DNA from: G036327475 sp036327475
GTDB lineage: Bacteria > Pseudomonadota > Gammaproteobacteria > Enterobacterales > Enterobacteriaceae
Assembly (NCBI RefSeq): GCF_036327475.1
Contig: NZ_CP132913.1
Span: 434,001-498,000, forward strand
Reading direction: 5' to 3'
Length of the DNA: 64,000 nucleotides
Shown here: positions 1 to 9,847 of the stretch, one piece after another
Numbering within the stretch: position 1 is the first letter of the stretch
Layout: every line of letters starts with the position of its first letter
Translations under genes and position numbers: made by a program
The notes under the pieces: generated by a model
The model's input: only the letters and a program-made list of their open reading frames with translations
What the model was told of the DNA's origin: nothing
The model's database searches: none

Positions 1-788
1 TCCACCTTGGCGCACAGGCTGGGGTACGTTATTCGCTGGACAATCCCCTGGTCTACGGTGAAGCCAATCTGATCGGTCATCTTAATATCCTTGAAGGGTG
101 TCGGCATACGCAGGTAGGGCATCTGTTGTACGCCTCCTCCAGTTCGGTCTATGGCCTTAATCGCAAGTTGCCCTTTTCCACGGACGACACGGTAGATCAT
201 CCTGTGTCGTTGTATGCGGCCACAAAAAAAGCCAATGAGTTGATGGCGCATACCTATGCGCACCTGTATCGATTGCCGACCACCGGTCTGCGCTTTTTTA
301 CCGTATATGGCCCATGGGGGCGCCCGGATATGGCGTTGTTCAAGTTTACCCGGGCGATGCTCAGCGGTGAGCGTATCGACGTCTATAACGGCGGAGACAT
401 GTTGCGCGACTTTACTTACATTGACGACATTGTCGAAGCCATCATTCGTTTGCAGGATGTTATTCCGGCATCAGATGCCGACTGGACGGTGGAAACCGGC
501 TCGCCGGCGACGAGCTACGCGCCTTATCGCATCTACAATATTGGCAATAGTCAGCCGGTAAAGCTCATGGACTATATTCAGGCGCTGGAAGGGGTCCTCG
601 GTATCCAGGCAGAGAAGAATCTGCTGCCGATGCAGCCCGGCGATGTGCTGGAAACCAGCGCGGATACGCAGGCGCTGTTTCGCGCGATTGACTTCAAACC
701 ACAGACGCCGGTGGTGGAAGGGGTCAAACATTTCGTCGAATGGTATCGCGAGTATTATCAGCGTAATGTATCGCCACCTAATAGCTAA
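1..788 (+). CDS. NAD-dependent nucleotide-sugar epimerase, probably UDP-glucuronate 4-epimerase (5' end outside window)
   Basis: The frame is open from the window edge (first full codon at base 3) to a TAA at 786-788, leaving about 261 residues of a family that is usually about 335 long. The Rossmann glycine motif at the N-terminus is therefore missing. Visible extended-SDR marks are HLGAQAGVRYS near the start, the SSSVYG substrate loop, the catalytic YAATK (Tyr-x3-Lys) and the RFFTVYGPWGRPDMA segment typical of the LspL/WbnF type that interconverts UDP-glucuronate and UDP-galacturonate for envelope polysaccharide. In many enterobacteria such a gene lies near galU and ugd beside hns, which fits the hns found downstream. 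A hairpin terminator overlaps its stop. The exact sugar specificity is inference. Confidence 0.85.
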   Translation, partial: HLGAQAGVRYSLDNPLVYGEANLIGHLNILEGCRHTQVGHLLYASSSSVYGLNRKLPFSTDDTVDHPVSLYAATKKANELMAHTYAHLYRLPTTGLRFFTVYGPWGRPDMALFKFTRAMLSGERIDVYNGGDMLRDFTYIDDIVEAIIRLQDVIPASDADWTVETGSPATSYAPYRIYNIGNSQPVKLMDYIQALEGVLGIQAEKNLLPMQPGDVLETSADTQALFRAIDFKPQTPVVEGVKHFVEWYREYYQRNVSPPNS

Positions 789-807
789 AAGCGGACCGGC
801 CGCTTTT
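787..807 (+). terminator. Hairpin terminator after the epimerase
   Basis: AAAAGCGG (787-794) pairs with CCGCTTTT (800-807) around a short loop and ends in four T. It starts inside the stop codon of the epimerase gene, as expected for an intrinsic terminator. Confidence 0.7.
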
Positions 808-1868
808 GCCTGTCATGTTTTGGGTCTCCGCTGCAGTCGTTTATGCTCTGGTCGGTAGGAGGAAAGCCACGCGCGCCGCGAGCGCCAGACAGGGCATCGT
901 GGCCGGGCAGAAGTCTAGCGGTTAGATATCAGCGCGGGCCAATGCGCAGAAATAGTCACCGCCTCTTGCCTTAAGAGAGGCGGTCAGTGTGGGCGTATGG
1001 CTTGCTTTAGTCCGCCAGGCATGGTCGGTTGGCGGAAAGCGTTCGCGCCAAGGCCCGTCAGCGCGCTCAACGCGGCGAGAGAAGGCGGTCATTGCTAGGG
1101 CCTGGGCGGAAGACGGCGCCCACCAAAGGATCCTTGTTGGTGATATGCCTCGATAGAGGAGACATGATTCGGCTGTAGGGGCAATGCCGCAGCGACAGTT
1201 GCGCGAACGCGACCCTGATGAGGTCGTTGTCTTGCCACTTGCTGCTGCGGATGTTCCCGGTGGCTGGCTTATTGTCGCGGGTAGGAGCAAGCGGGGACGA
1301 AAGCCTTCCAGGAACGGACCGCAGACTTAGGCCAGCATAAACTGGCTCCGCTGTTATATCTTTTATGATTCATCAAATGCACGCACGCGGAACAGAACCA
1401 GAAATATGGCCTCCTCACAGGCGCTTCCTGTTGTAACAGGCATGCACCGCGGCTAAAAGGGAACGTGGAAGATTCACCGGCTAATATACATATAGGTTAA
1501 CGAACATATTCACCCTATGAAAAGCTCTCAGGAATGCGGCATAACGAACATTTTAGTAGCAGGGTTGTCCTATTTTGACATGACGATTTGCCGCCTTCCT
1601 TACTGTTTCTGGCAATACTTTGCAAAAAAAGATTATAACACTTACCTTCGGCCACTGAAATCACTGCAAGTGAAATATTTCTTGAGCGTCATAATGCATT
1701 CTAATCAAACCGTCTTCACGGTAACGGCTTTTAACTCAACGGAAAATTAGCGCATATGGCGCGGATTCGTGTGTAATAGACCGCGGCTTCTGGAAAGCGC
1801 TTACGTGAGGCGGATAATAGGGTAGTGGGTTTGGACTTTGTACGCGGTGCACAACGCAAAGGACAGAT
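808..1868. other. About 1 kb without a recognisable gene
   Basis: No frame here gives a protein I recognise. It holds a perfect 9-bp inverted repeat, ACCGCCTCT at 958-966 with AGAGGCGGT at 976-984, which has no clear T tract. It also holds a 77-codon frame (1517-1750, +) with no recognisable motif and AT-richer composition. The stretch is probably relic DNA between the nucleotide-sugar genes and hns. Confidence 0.5.
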
Positions 1869-1894
1869 AAAACCCGCTTCGGGAAGCGGGTTTT
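1869..1894. terminator. Bidirectional hairpin terminator downstream of hns
   Basis: AAAACCCGCTT pairs with AAGCGGGTTTT around CGGG. The stem is A/T-flanked on both sides, so it can end transcription from either strand. It lies 13 bp beyond the hns stop codon on the minus strand. Confidence 0.85.
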
Positions 1895-1907
1895 GCAACT
1901 TGGGTGA

Positions 1908-2321
1908 TTATAGCAGGAAATCTTCCAGTGCTTTTCCTTTTTCATCAATCGCTTTTTTGATTATCGCCGGGGTACGGCCTTGGCCTGTCCAGGTTTTAAC
2001 GTCGCCGTTTTCGTCGGTGTACTGATATTTTGCCGGACGAGCGGCGCGCTTGGTTTTACCAGCGGATTTAGAGGCGCTCATCGACTGCAGCAATTCGTTA
2101 GGGTCGATGCCGTCGGCAATCAACATTTCGCGATATTGCTGTAATTTGCGTGTACGCTCTTCAATTTCGGCCTGGGCTTGACTATTTTCCTCGCGGCGTT
2201 CATTGACAACGGCCTCTAGTTTCTCCAGCATTTCTTCGAGAGTTTCTAGAGTGCATTCTCTGGCTTGTGCGCGCAGAGTACGAATGTTGTTAAGAATCTT
2301 TAGTGCTTCGTTCATTGACAT
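1908..2321 (-). CDS. hns: Nucleoid-associated silencer H-NS
   Basis: The product has 137 residues, the same length as E. coli H-NS. The N-terminal half (about 1-80) is the charged coiled-coil oligomerisation domain beginning SMNEALKILNNIRTLRAQ. The C-terminal DNA-binding domain carries TWTGQGRTP, the loop that inserts into the minor groove of AT-rich DNA. H-NS silences horizontally acquired and AT-rich genes. An ATGTCAATG start gives two possible initiators; I use the first. The gene is divergent from the tdk relic, the ancestral enterobacterial arrangement, and a strong terminator follows it. No lesion is seen, so H-NS function appears kept while its neighbours have decayed. Confidence 0.97.
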   Translation of the reverse strand: MSMNEALKILNNIRTLRAQARECTLETLEEMLEKLEAVVNERREENSQAQAEIEERTRKLQQYREMLIADGIDPNELLQSMSASKSAGKTKRAARPAKYQYTDENGDVKTWTGQGRTPAIIKKAIDEKGKALEDFLL

Positions 2322-2539
2322 AATCTCGAATATTATAAATTGGCGTCGCAGTAATAATAGAGCGCTAGTTTCTTTTCTGCAATACCCAGATTGTGATTAA
2401 TCAAAATATTCTTTATAAAACGCCCATGACCCCGCAACTGTAAATATATTGTGATCACCGGAACAGCTTCATCACGTCCGAATATGATACACTCTCATCC
2501 TATTTATTTGGTCCTATCATTGAGAGGAGTGCCGAACGG

Positions 2540-3095
2540 ATGGCACAACTCTATTTTTATTATTCCGCAATGGATGTCGGCAAGTCTACCGAGCTACTGC
2601 AGTCCTCATTAATTACCAAGAACGCGGTATGCACACGCTAGTGTTTACGGCGAAAATCGATGACTGCTACGTCCGCGGGCAGGTCAGTTCCCGTACGGCC
2701 TGTCTTCTCCTGCCGAACTTTCAATGCCGAAACCGATTTATTTGCGGCCGTGGCGGCCACCCATCGGCAACAGGCCTTCATTGCGTGCTGATAGATGAAC
2801 GTGCTTTTAAGCCGCGAACAGGTCGTCGGCCTGGTATGAAGTGGTGATCCGGTGCTATGCTATTATGGTTTGTGTACTTTTTCGCGCGGAGCCGTTTACC
2901 GGCAGCTTGTGTCTGCTAGCCTGGACAGAAAGCTGGTGGGAAAGCCGTATGCTATTGTGGGTGCATGGCCGGCCGCACGCTGTGCATCGACGAGCATGGA
3001 AAGTCGCGTGTACGAGGGTAGCTGTGGTGATTGGCTGTAATGATCGTTACGTGTCGGTGTACCGTAAACATTTCCGGGGTGTTGGCGCGCGGTAA
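2540..3095 (+). pseudogene. tdk: Thymidine kinase relic
   Basis: It starts MAQLYFYYSAMDVGKSTELL with the P-loop GKST intact. The frame breaks just after codon 20 and resumes as YQERGMHTLVFTAKIDD. Further pieces are HCVLIDE (Walker B region), LCYYGL, EPFTGS...LLAWTE, CYCGCMAG (zinc-knuckle cysteines) and the C-terminus VVIGCNDRYVSVYRKHF ending at TAA 3093-3095. At least five frame changes and an internal TAG make it non-functional. Full length is kept with few deletions, so decay is by small indels. The family phosphorylates thymidine in the salvage pathway. Confidence 0.93.
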
Positions 3096-3259
3096 CCCTG
3101 TGCTGGGAATGAAAATCTCTCACACGCCTAGCAGCGGTGCTGGGAGTTTTTCACCTCTCAGCCGCCAGGGTGTTTGCGTCCTCGGCCGAGTTTCGCGTGT
3201 GTTGTCGCGCACCGGTGTCAAGAGGAGGCTGATGTGTGCTTGACGCTGCATCAGATGTG

Positions 3260-4263
3260 GAGATGGTGTAAGATGACCAGATTGGCGTCGACAATCGCTA
3301 TATCTGGCACTACAGCATAGTCCGCCAGCGGGTATTTGCCCTGTGGCGTTATCAGTCACCACGGCGAACGGCGTGACTTCAAAACCCGCACACGAGGTGG
3401 TGGTAATAGCGGGCATTTTCGCCTTCACGCTAGTTTTCGGGAATGTTATAGATACGTTTATGGATATCCGTAAAGCGCGGCGCCAACTCTTCAAATGGGT
3501 TTCCGGATGCCCATACATCACCTATATGATTTTGGCGGCGTCCATCGGTGAACCCCATCCAGGGTGACAGTGATATCCTGGCTTGAAGAAGTTCATTTGC
3601 GTCGCGCCTTTGTGCACAATGCTCAACGTAGAGTCTGCTTCGACTTCAAAGAACACTTCAGTTTCAATGCCACGTTTTCAGATCGAAGTAGTCATTATTG
3701 AGAGGTGTCTGAGGCCTACGTTTTCAGCAATCGAGTCATTACCCCGGAGGTGGAAGATGACACCGTTATCAAAGGTTTTCGACATCAAGACAGATGCAAC
3801 GACGCGTTTGATATCGGCGGTTTCACCCACCACGATGGGGTATGTTACCGACGCCAGTGACGAGTTTACAGGAACTGTAAGCGGCTTGCGACGGTTGTCG
3901 ATCCAGTCAACGTATCCTTGAGGCGTCCATGCGACAATGACAGCCTGCAATACGATGTCGGCCACTTTGTTGAGGCCGATCGTCCCAGAGATGGAGATGG
4001 CACCAAAGGTGCCATCCTCGGCCAGAATGCTACAGGTTTTTATAAATGTATTCAGAAGCAAAGTTATCTTAATAACTTTGTCTTTCACGATACCCATACC
4101 TGATTCGACCACCGCCATTTTGCGAGCGGAATACGGTCATCTTCCGCGGCCAGGGCGGCCGCACGGAAAATTTTTCTGATCCTGGGTAAAATTTGCATAT
4201 TCGCGCTATGCTTTTCAATCGTGCAATTAAGGTATTGAGTTCAGGAGTATTAGTAACAGCCAT
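3260..4263 (-). pseudogene. adhE: Bifunctional aldehyde-alcohol dehydrogenase relic
   Basis: The start MAVTNTPELNTLIARLKS at 4263 is recognisable. Pieces of the aldehyde dehydrogenase half follow (VVESGMGIVKDKVIK, AEDGTFGAISI, ETADIKRVVASVLMSKTFDN). After large deletions there is part of the iron-dependent alcohol dehydrogenase half (GHPETHLK, VKAKMPAITTTS, EVTPFAVVTDNATGQ, and IAIVDANLVI in another frame). About 1.0 kb remains of about 2.67 kb. AdhE regenerates NAD+ in mixed-acid fermentation, so its loss removes anaerobic ethanol formation. The order hns-tdk-adhE matches E. coli. Confidence 0.92.
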
Positions 4264-5394
4264 ATTGCTCTTCTAACGAAGTTGAAATTACGATAAATCT
4301 GTTAAACCTTTTAAGTAAAGAGCCTTGTGTTGACAATTACCGATTTGCTCATTCGTTGTTCATTTGAACCGTTGCGTCTTGACATTTTGGGTCATGGCGC
4401 TTTACTTAACTAGTCTTCAGATCACCATCATTAACATCTTCTGATTTACCTTCCGGTATCTTAATCACCTTATTCGTTTCCTTAATGTAAAGCTTACAGG
4501 GTATCGAACGCAATATGTGATCTGAATCAAAATGCAAGCTAACATCTTTCAGCTTCAATAAAAACGCTTATTGCCTGAGAGATATCTCACCAAACATGAC
4601 GCAATGGCTGTAAGAGAAAGCACAAGCGATGAGTCATATTACCGCTAATGACACGCTATCGGGATTATTTTTCCACCGACATAAGCTATGCATTAAAATT
4701 TTTACATTAATTGACGTTGTTTATGAACCTGGCCTTATTTCCCTGCGGTATTTGGGCCATGACCGACGCAGACGGCATCCTAAAGGGGCTTCTTCAACAA
4801 CTGAGCCTTTACGTCGTGAGAGAGGGCTGCGCCACTAGGACTTCATAGGTGCTTCATGCTAGGCTGACGTCTTGAGCGCGCTGCGCGCTGTATTGTGCGC
4901 CTACGGGCGACAGGCTGTGATAATCTGATCTATTATTAGTAACCGGTATAAGCGGTGCGGCGGCATTACATTATTCGGCACATTCGCCGGTCATAACGCG
5001 TGTGATGAATACCAAATACCAAATGTCAAATAATGCCAAATGCTGAACGCCGAAGGCTGATTGCCGGACGTCTAAACAACAAACAACAAAAGTCAAACAG
5101 TGAACGGTAAACAGACAAAAGAATTGCCACTCGCCGTCTGGAAAACGTCCGAGGTCTAGCAGAGCGCCGTCTTGAGTGTGAGTTGGGCGGGAGATACCCG
5201 TTGCTGCCCAGACAGCAGCGGTAAAATGCGCGCATTCCCGCCGCGTAAATTATTGCGTTGGGAGAAGAGCCTTAAAGCAAGGCGGATTGTACAATGAGGC
5301 GGCAAATGTGCACTATTTGGCAAGAACGTAAATGAATTTTACGCGGCATGCGGCAAGAAAAAACTTTCTACGCTATTTTAAGCCATTTATAAGT
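4264..5394. other. Relic intergenic DNA, adhE to opp
   Basis: No gene could be recognised in about 1.1 kb. In E. coli this interval holds ychE and the start of oppA. I found no convincing ychE match. Around 5010-5040 the sequence has several irregular CCAAAT copies. The first 350 bases upstream of adhE are AT-rich and may be the former adhE promoter region. Confidence 0.5.
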
Positions 5395-5790
5395 AGCGCG
5401 CATCAGATTCTATCAGCAGACGGAACAGTAGCTAGATAAAGACTCAGTAATCGTCCCGGTGTATTGCTATGTTAGCGTGCGTTTGGTTAAACCTTACGTA
5501 TGGGTTATACAACGGCTGCTGGGAGCGATTCCAATGCTGTTCATTCTGAACATTATCTCATTTATTTATTGCAGCTGCCCCATAGTGATTCCGGTCCGTC
5601 GTTTAAATATAAAGACTACTCGATCAACGATCGGCCAAGCTCGACCCGCGACATTTTTGTAGTGGTCTGGGTCGCTGCTGACATCATGGTGGCGCTCAAG
5701 TAGAATACCAAATAGGACCATCGCACAATGGGGTTCGCGATGACCAGCGTGGTTATTCCCAGTTTCGTGCTGGCGCCGCTGCTGGAGCTG
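5395..5790 (+). pseudogene. oppB: oppA-oppB junction relic (oligopeptide ABC transporter)
   Basis: A single frame reads the last residues of the periplasmic binding protein OppA (LDKDSVIVPVY, VRLVKPYVW). It then passes directly into the N-terminus of the permease OppB (IQRLLGAIPMLFILNIISF). Further OppB pieces follow in other frames (GPSFKYKDYSIND, VALK, MGFAMTSVVIPSFVLAPLLE). A deletion has removed the oppA stop and the intergenic region. OppC, OppD and OppF were not found. The Opp system imports oligopeptides and recycles murein peptides, and it is lost here. Confidence 0.85.
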
Positions 5791-5814
5791 AGCCAGCACG
5801 CTCAAATGGATGAC

Positions 5815-5934
5815 GTTTTTCGATCAGATCATCTTTTTTATTTCCATCTGGTTAGTTTTATCCTGTGCCAGTTCAAGAAAGTATCGTAGGCCGCTTCGAG
5901 CGTTTCGTTATCCGTTGAGATTGTCAAGATCCAT
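5815..5934 (-). pseudogene. yciU: YciU (DUF440) N-terminal relic
   Basis: The minus strand gives MDLDNL at 5934 and then, after a frame change, TDNETLEAAYDTFLELAQD. This matches the start of the small acidic YciU protein. The rest is deleted. In E. coli yciU sits between opp and cls on this strand, as here. Confidence 0.72.
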
Positions 5935-5988
5935 CATTACTGTCTCATTAACTAAACTGACGTTATCACGGCATGCCGTCTAGTAAAA

Positions 5989-7449
5989 TTACAGCAATGG
6001 ACTGAAAAAGTAGAACAGCCGCTCGACGATACGCTGCCAGTAGGGACGCTTCGACCAGACTCTGGCCTCTATAAGCCGCGACCGGGCTAGATAATCCTTC
6101 TGTACCCGCGCCAGATCGCCACCGAAATCGTCATCGTCTATGACCAGCGTTATCTCAAAATTCAGCCACAGGCTGCGCATGTCCAGATTTACCGTTCCTA
6201 CCAGACTTAGTTGGCCATCCACCAACACGCTTTTGGTATGCAACAGGCCGCCTTCAAACTGATGGATTAGCACGCCGGCTTCCAGCAGCTCGGCGAAGAA
6301 GGCCCGGCTGGCCCAACCCACCAACATCGAATCGTTATGACGTGGAATGATGATATGAACTTCCACGCCGCGCTGTGCCGCGGTACAGATGGCGTGCAGC
6401 AAATTATCACTCGGCACAAGATAAGGCGTGGTCATCACCAGTTGCTCGCGCGCCGCGTAGATAGAGGTGAGCAAGGCCTGATGAATGACGCCATCGGGAA
6501 ACCCCGGTCCAGAGGCAATGACTTGTATGGTATGTCCCATCGCCTGTTCAAACGGCATAATATTAACGTCGTAGGGCGGCGGCAAAATGCGCTCGCCGGT
6601 TTCTATTTCCCAATCGCAGGAAAAGATGATGCCCATGGCGGTGGCCACTGGTCCTTCTATGCGCGCCATGATATCAATCCACTGGCCAACACCGGCGTCT
6701 TGTTTAAAAAAGCGCGGATCCACCATGTTCATACTGCCGGTGTAAGCGATGTAATTATCGATTAGTACCATTTTTCGATGCTGGCGCAAATCCATACGGC
6801 GAAGAAATACGCGCAGGATACTGACGTGCAGTGCTTCCACTACATTCACGCCGGCATCGCGCAGCCGCATGGGGTAGGGGCTGCGGAAAAACGCCACGCT
6901 GCCGGCCGAATCGAGCATGAGCCGGCAACGTACGCCGCGCTGCGCCGCGGCAATTAACGCTTCCACAACCTGGTCTACCAGGCCACCGGCCTGCCAGATA
7001 TAGAACACCATCTCAATATTGTTTTGCGCTAGACCGATATCGCGAATCAGCGCCAGTAGCGCATCATCTGTACTGGTCAGCAGCTGCATTTGATTACCTT
7101 GCAGGCCGCCAATGCCCTGTCTGTGCTCGCAGAGCTGAAACAAAGAGCGAGCCACTTCGCTATTTTCACTGGCAAAAATACGACGACACCCTTTTAGATC
7201 TTCAATCCATCGTGCGGTGGAAGGCCAGAGCGCCTTACTGCGCTCGGCGCGGCGTTTACCCAGATTGAGCTCGCCGAATAACAGATAAGTAATAATCCCC
7301 ACCAACGGTAGAATATAGATGACCAGCAGCCAGGCCATGGCGGAAGGCACCGCGCGACGTTTCATCATTACCCGTAGGGTGACGCCCGCGATCAACAACC
7401 AATAGCCGAAGAGCAATAGCCAGTTGATTACGGTATAAAGCGTTGTCAT
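5989..7449 (-). CDS. clsA: Cardiolipin synthase A
   Basis: The product has 486 residues, the E. coli ClsA length. Two N-terminal membrane segments (about 5-30 and 35-55) anchor it. Two phospholipase-D type HKD motifs form the active site: HRKMVLID near residue 220 and HTKSVLVDG near 400, each followed by the usual GS/GT-x-N (TGSMNM, VGTVNLD). It transfers a phosphatidyl group between two phosphatidylglycerols to make cardiolipin and glycerol at the inner membrane. The gene is intact and is the first of a cluster of retained envelope genes. The downstream neighbour yciU is a relic. No clear terminator was seen. Confidence 0.96.
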   Translation of the reverse strand: MTTLYTVINWLLLFGYWLLIAGVTLRVMMKRRAVPSAMAWLLVIYILPLVGIITYLLFGELNLGKRRAERSKALWPSTARWIEDLKGCRRIFASENSEVARSLFQLCEHRQGIGGLQGNQMQLLTSTDDALLALIRDIGLAQNNIEMVFYIWQAGGLVDQVVEALIAAAQRGVRCRLMLDSAGSVAFFRSPYPMRLRDAGVNVVEALHVSILRVFLRRMDLRQHRKMVLIDNYIAYTGSMNMVDPRFFKQDAGVGQWIDIMARIEGPVATAMGIIFSCDWEIETGERILPPPYDVNIMPFEQAMGHTIQVIASGPGFPDGVIHQALLTSIYAAREQLVMTTPYLVPSDNLLHAICTAAQRGVEVHIIIPRHNDSMLVGWASRAFFAELLEAGVLIHQFEGGLLHTKSVLVDGQLSLVGTVNLDMRSLWLNFEITLVIDDDDFGGDLARVQKDYLARSRLIEARVWSKRPYWQRIVERLFYFFSPLL

Positions 7450-8489
7450 AGGAGCGAAAATCCTGTTCGCGGAGCGTTAGCCTGAGTTTACGCATAAGGG
7501 GCGCAAAGAGGAAATTGTTTTACTGGACGTGCGATGCTCGCAAGCCGCCCTCGGCTTGGCATGGCGGGGAAAGTGGCTAACGGCGTCCATTGAGCCCGTC
7601 CAAGGTCTTAGTGATGAAACAAAGCCGTAAGAAGTCAACTGCTGGCGCATACAGCCTCAGGTCCAGCATCGGCGTAGCCAGTTGGTTGAAGCGCAATCCC
7701 GCGCCTACCGCCACCTAACGCGCTTGAGCCATCTCCAGCTCAAACGGCAGCGGCGCTCATTGTCGTTTGCCCTTTCTTACATGTTGAGCCACCGCGGCGT
7801 TGACTGGCAATACAGGCACTTGGTTATTGACGGCTAACGTACATCCTAACGTGACGTTGGCGAGCGGCTCATAAACCGGCTTCTGCCGGTTGAGGTGCGA
7901 CAAACGAATGCCTGTTTCCCTTCCTGAGGCAATATCTGCAGCGTTACTGCATGGCGGCCATGGTTGAGGTCGACATAGACGAGCTGGTATTTTCCGTGTC
8001 GCCGGCCGATGCTGCCGCGGCAACGGAGCTGAACACAAAACTGGCGTCACGGTTGCTGGCACTACCGGAATCGCTCTGCGCTACTGTTAAATGTTTAATG
8101 GGGAATGCAGTTTTTCTACGGCACGCGAAAAGTGACCAGGTGCAAACTGCAAACTGGATATGGCCATAGGGGCTACCGATTTAGTTCGCGGGAACAGGAT
8201 ATTATCCTTAGGTGTATTTTGATGACCACTACGCTATACCCTTTAGTCGCAGCCCGTCGTAATAGATAGCGTATCTGGTGTATTAGCACTCCGCACGACG
8301 CCGTGCCCTGCCTTCGCTTCCGTTAATGTTGCTTCCGCATTCATCTTGTCAGGCCGCAGCCACTGCTGGAGGTTTGCTTTAGCACGGTTATGTACCGGCC
8401 GCCAGACTGAACGTCTGACTATCCCGCATTCTGGCGGGTAAATTCATTGTGCTATCCTTCTATTGATGTCGCAGATATTGAAGGAAAAA
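7450..8489. other. About 1 kb of unrecognised relic DNA
   Basis: Between clsA and the LysM-protein relic I found no identifiable gene. E. coli has kch (potassium channel) here, but I could not match its filter motif or membrane segments in any frame. A minus-strand frame at 7757-8062 looks coding-like in parts (ANVTLGCTLAVNNQ) but I do not recognise it. Confidence 0.45.
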
Positions 8490-8673
8490 ATTTGTGGCGC
8501 TTGGTAAGCGATATCAGCGGCGTTGAGGGCAAAATCACCTCTGCCGCCGCGGCCAATACCGCCAAGTCGCCCGCTATCGCGCATGCATGACTGAAAATCT
8601 TCATCGCCAACAACCGATGCTAAGCGATCCCGACAAAATCTATCTAGGACAGACCTTAATCGTTCCTCAATAA
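8490..8673 (+). pseudogene. LysM/BON-domain protein relic (YgaU/Kbp type)
   Basis: The sequence reads SDISGVEGKITS, then after a frame change IFIANN, then LSDPDKIYLGQTLIVPQ ending at TAA 8671-8673. This is the end of a LysM domain in the small potassium-binding Kbp/YgaU family (compare SPDKIYPGQVLRIP). Most of the BON domain and the LysM start are deleted. E. coli ygaU is not at this locus, so it was moved or is a paralogue. Confidence 0.68.
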
Positions 8674-8949
8674 TATGACTGTGGGTAATTTGGCGATGAT
8701 AGTGGGCTCAGAAAGCGATCGCGGTCGGGAACGTAACGGGCGAGAAAGTGCCATCACTCGAATCCAGCACGCGACGTCTGACTCACGTTTGATGCTGCGA
8801 TGTTGTTGTCCATTTTAGTTATCGGTGGATTGTACGTGCAGTCTGGCGGGCAACTTCCTGTGCCTTTGTTGGCTGCGTTGCCCGCTCCGCCAACGCAGTT
8901 AAGCGCTTTACCGACCGTGCCTGCGGGGCACGCCATCGTGACACTAACT

Positions 8950-9246
8950 TCAGAAAACTTTTTTGTATGGCTTCACTTGTACTCTGGCATACACGCCGGC
9001 GGCAACGTAGGGATCGGCCTCCGACCAGGCTTGTGCTGCTTCAAGAGAATCAAATTCGGCGATGACCGTTGAGCCGCTAAAACCAGCCGCTCCGGGATCG
9101 TTGCTGTCTATGGCTGGAGTGGGGCCGGCGGTGAGCAGGCGACCCTGATCCCGCAGCAGCTGAAGGCGCGCTAAATGAGTAGAACGAACGGACAGACGTT
9201 TTTCTAACGAATCGGCTACGTCTTCGGCATAGATAACATAGAGCAC
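8950..9246 (-). CDS. yciI: YciI family protein
   Basis: The product has 98 residues, the E. coli YciI length. I place the start at a GTG (9244-9246), giving LYVIYAEDVADSLEKRLSV; GGAG lies 7 bases upstream. The frame stays open further upstream, but that extension has no similarity to the family. The protein has the ferredoxin-like dimeric alpha-beta barrel with the conserved His in RSTHLARL and the DPYVAAGVY motif. Its biochemical role is unsettled. The gene is intact. In E. coli tonB lies next to it, but only 137 bp separate yciI from yciA here, so tonB has been deleted from this locus. Confidence 0.94.
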   Translation of the reverse strand: MLYVIYAEDVADSLEKRLSVRSTHLARLQLLRDQGRLLTAGPTPAIDSNDPGAAGFSGSTVIAEFDSLEAAQAWSEADPYVAAGVYARVQVKPYKKVF

Positions 9247-9382
9247 GGTAAGACTCCCAACCTGTAATGAGGAAAAGCAATTCACGTTATGATATTGCAT
9301 CCTGCAGCGCAACGAAAAGTTTGGTCGTCTGAATAAAACCGTGAATTCCGTACCATAGACGGAGCCACCGAACGAAACGGGT

Positions 9383-9808
9383 TTAGTGGGCGCCGTTGAA
9401 TTGGCACTTGTCCGGCGGCAGCGGTTGGGGTTTACCGCTGTTATCTACCGCGACGTAGGTAAACACCGCCTCGGTAGCCCGGTAGCGCTGGCCGATGGGC
9501 TCCGATGACACTTTTTTCACCCATACCTCGATATTGATGGTTAACGAACTGGTTCCAGTTTTCAGACATTGGGCATAGCAACAGATAATATCGCCCACCA
9601 TCACCGGCTTTAAAAATGTCATGCCGTCAACGCGCACCGTCACGACCCTGCCTTGCGCCAGTTCTTTCGCCAAAATGGCGCCGCCAATATCCATTTGCGA
9701 CATCAGCCAACCGCCAAAAATATCGCCGTTGGCATTGGTGTCCGCCGGCATAGCCAGCGTGCGCAGCACCATTTCGCCGTGTGGCGGCTTAATCACTTCG
9801 CTCATCAT
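9383..9808 (-). CDS. yciA: Acyl-CoA thioesterase YciA
   Basis: The product has 141 residues with a single hotdog domain. TNANGDIFGGWLMSQMD holds the catalytic Asp and the helix of the fold, and VVTVRVDGMTFLKPV is the paired strand. The enzyme hydrolyses a broad range of acyl-CoAs, mainly as a metabolic safety valve. The start is ATGATG; the E. coli protein starts at a similar point. It lies downstream of yciC and yciB on the same strand with a 39-bp gap and may be co-transcribed. The sequence is very close to the E. coli protein and has no lesion. Confidence 0.95.
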   Translation of the reverse strand: MMSEVIKPPHGEMVLRTLAMPADTNANGDIFGGWLMSQMDIGGAILAKELAQGRVVTVRVDGMTFLKPVMVGDIICCYAQCLKTGTSSLTINIEVWVKKVSSEPIGQRYRATEAVFTYVAVDNSGKPQPLPPDKCQFNGAH

Positions 9809-9847
9809 TACTCCCGCCTAACATCTCATCCCGCCAAAGGCGCAGGA

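Noticed and set aside
958..984. 9-bp inverted repeat as a terminator
   Set aside because: No T tract on either side and no clear gene ending beside it; listed only as structure in the spacer.
922..1290. 122-codon open frame on the minus strand
   Set aside because: Arg/Ser/Pro-rich text, no recognisable domain, no ribosome site; treated as chance.
8800..8945. Possible tonB N-terminus (hydrophobic start followed by Pro-rich text, plus strand)
   Set aside because: The position is wrong for tonB (it should lie between yciI and yciA) and the similarity is only compositional.
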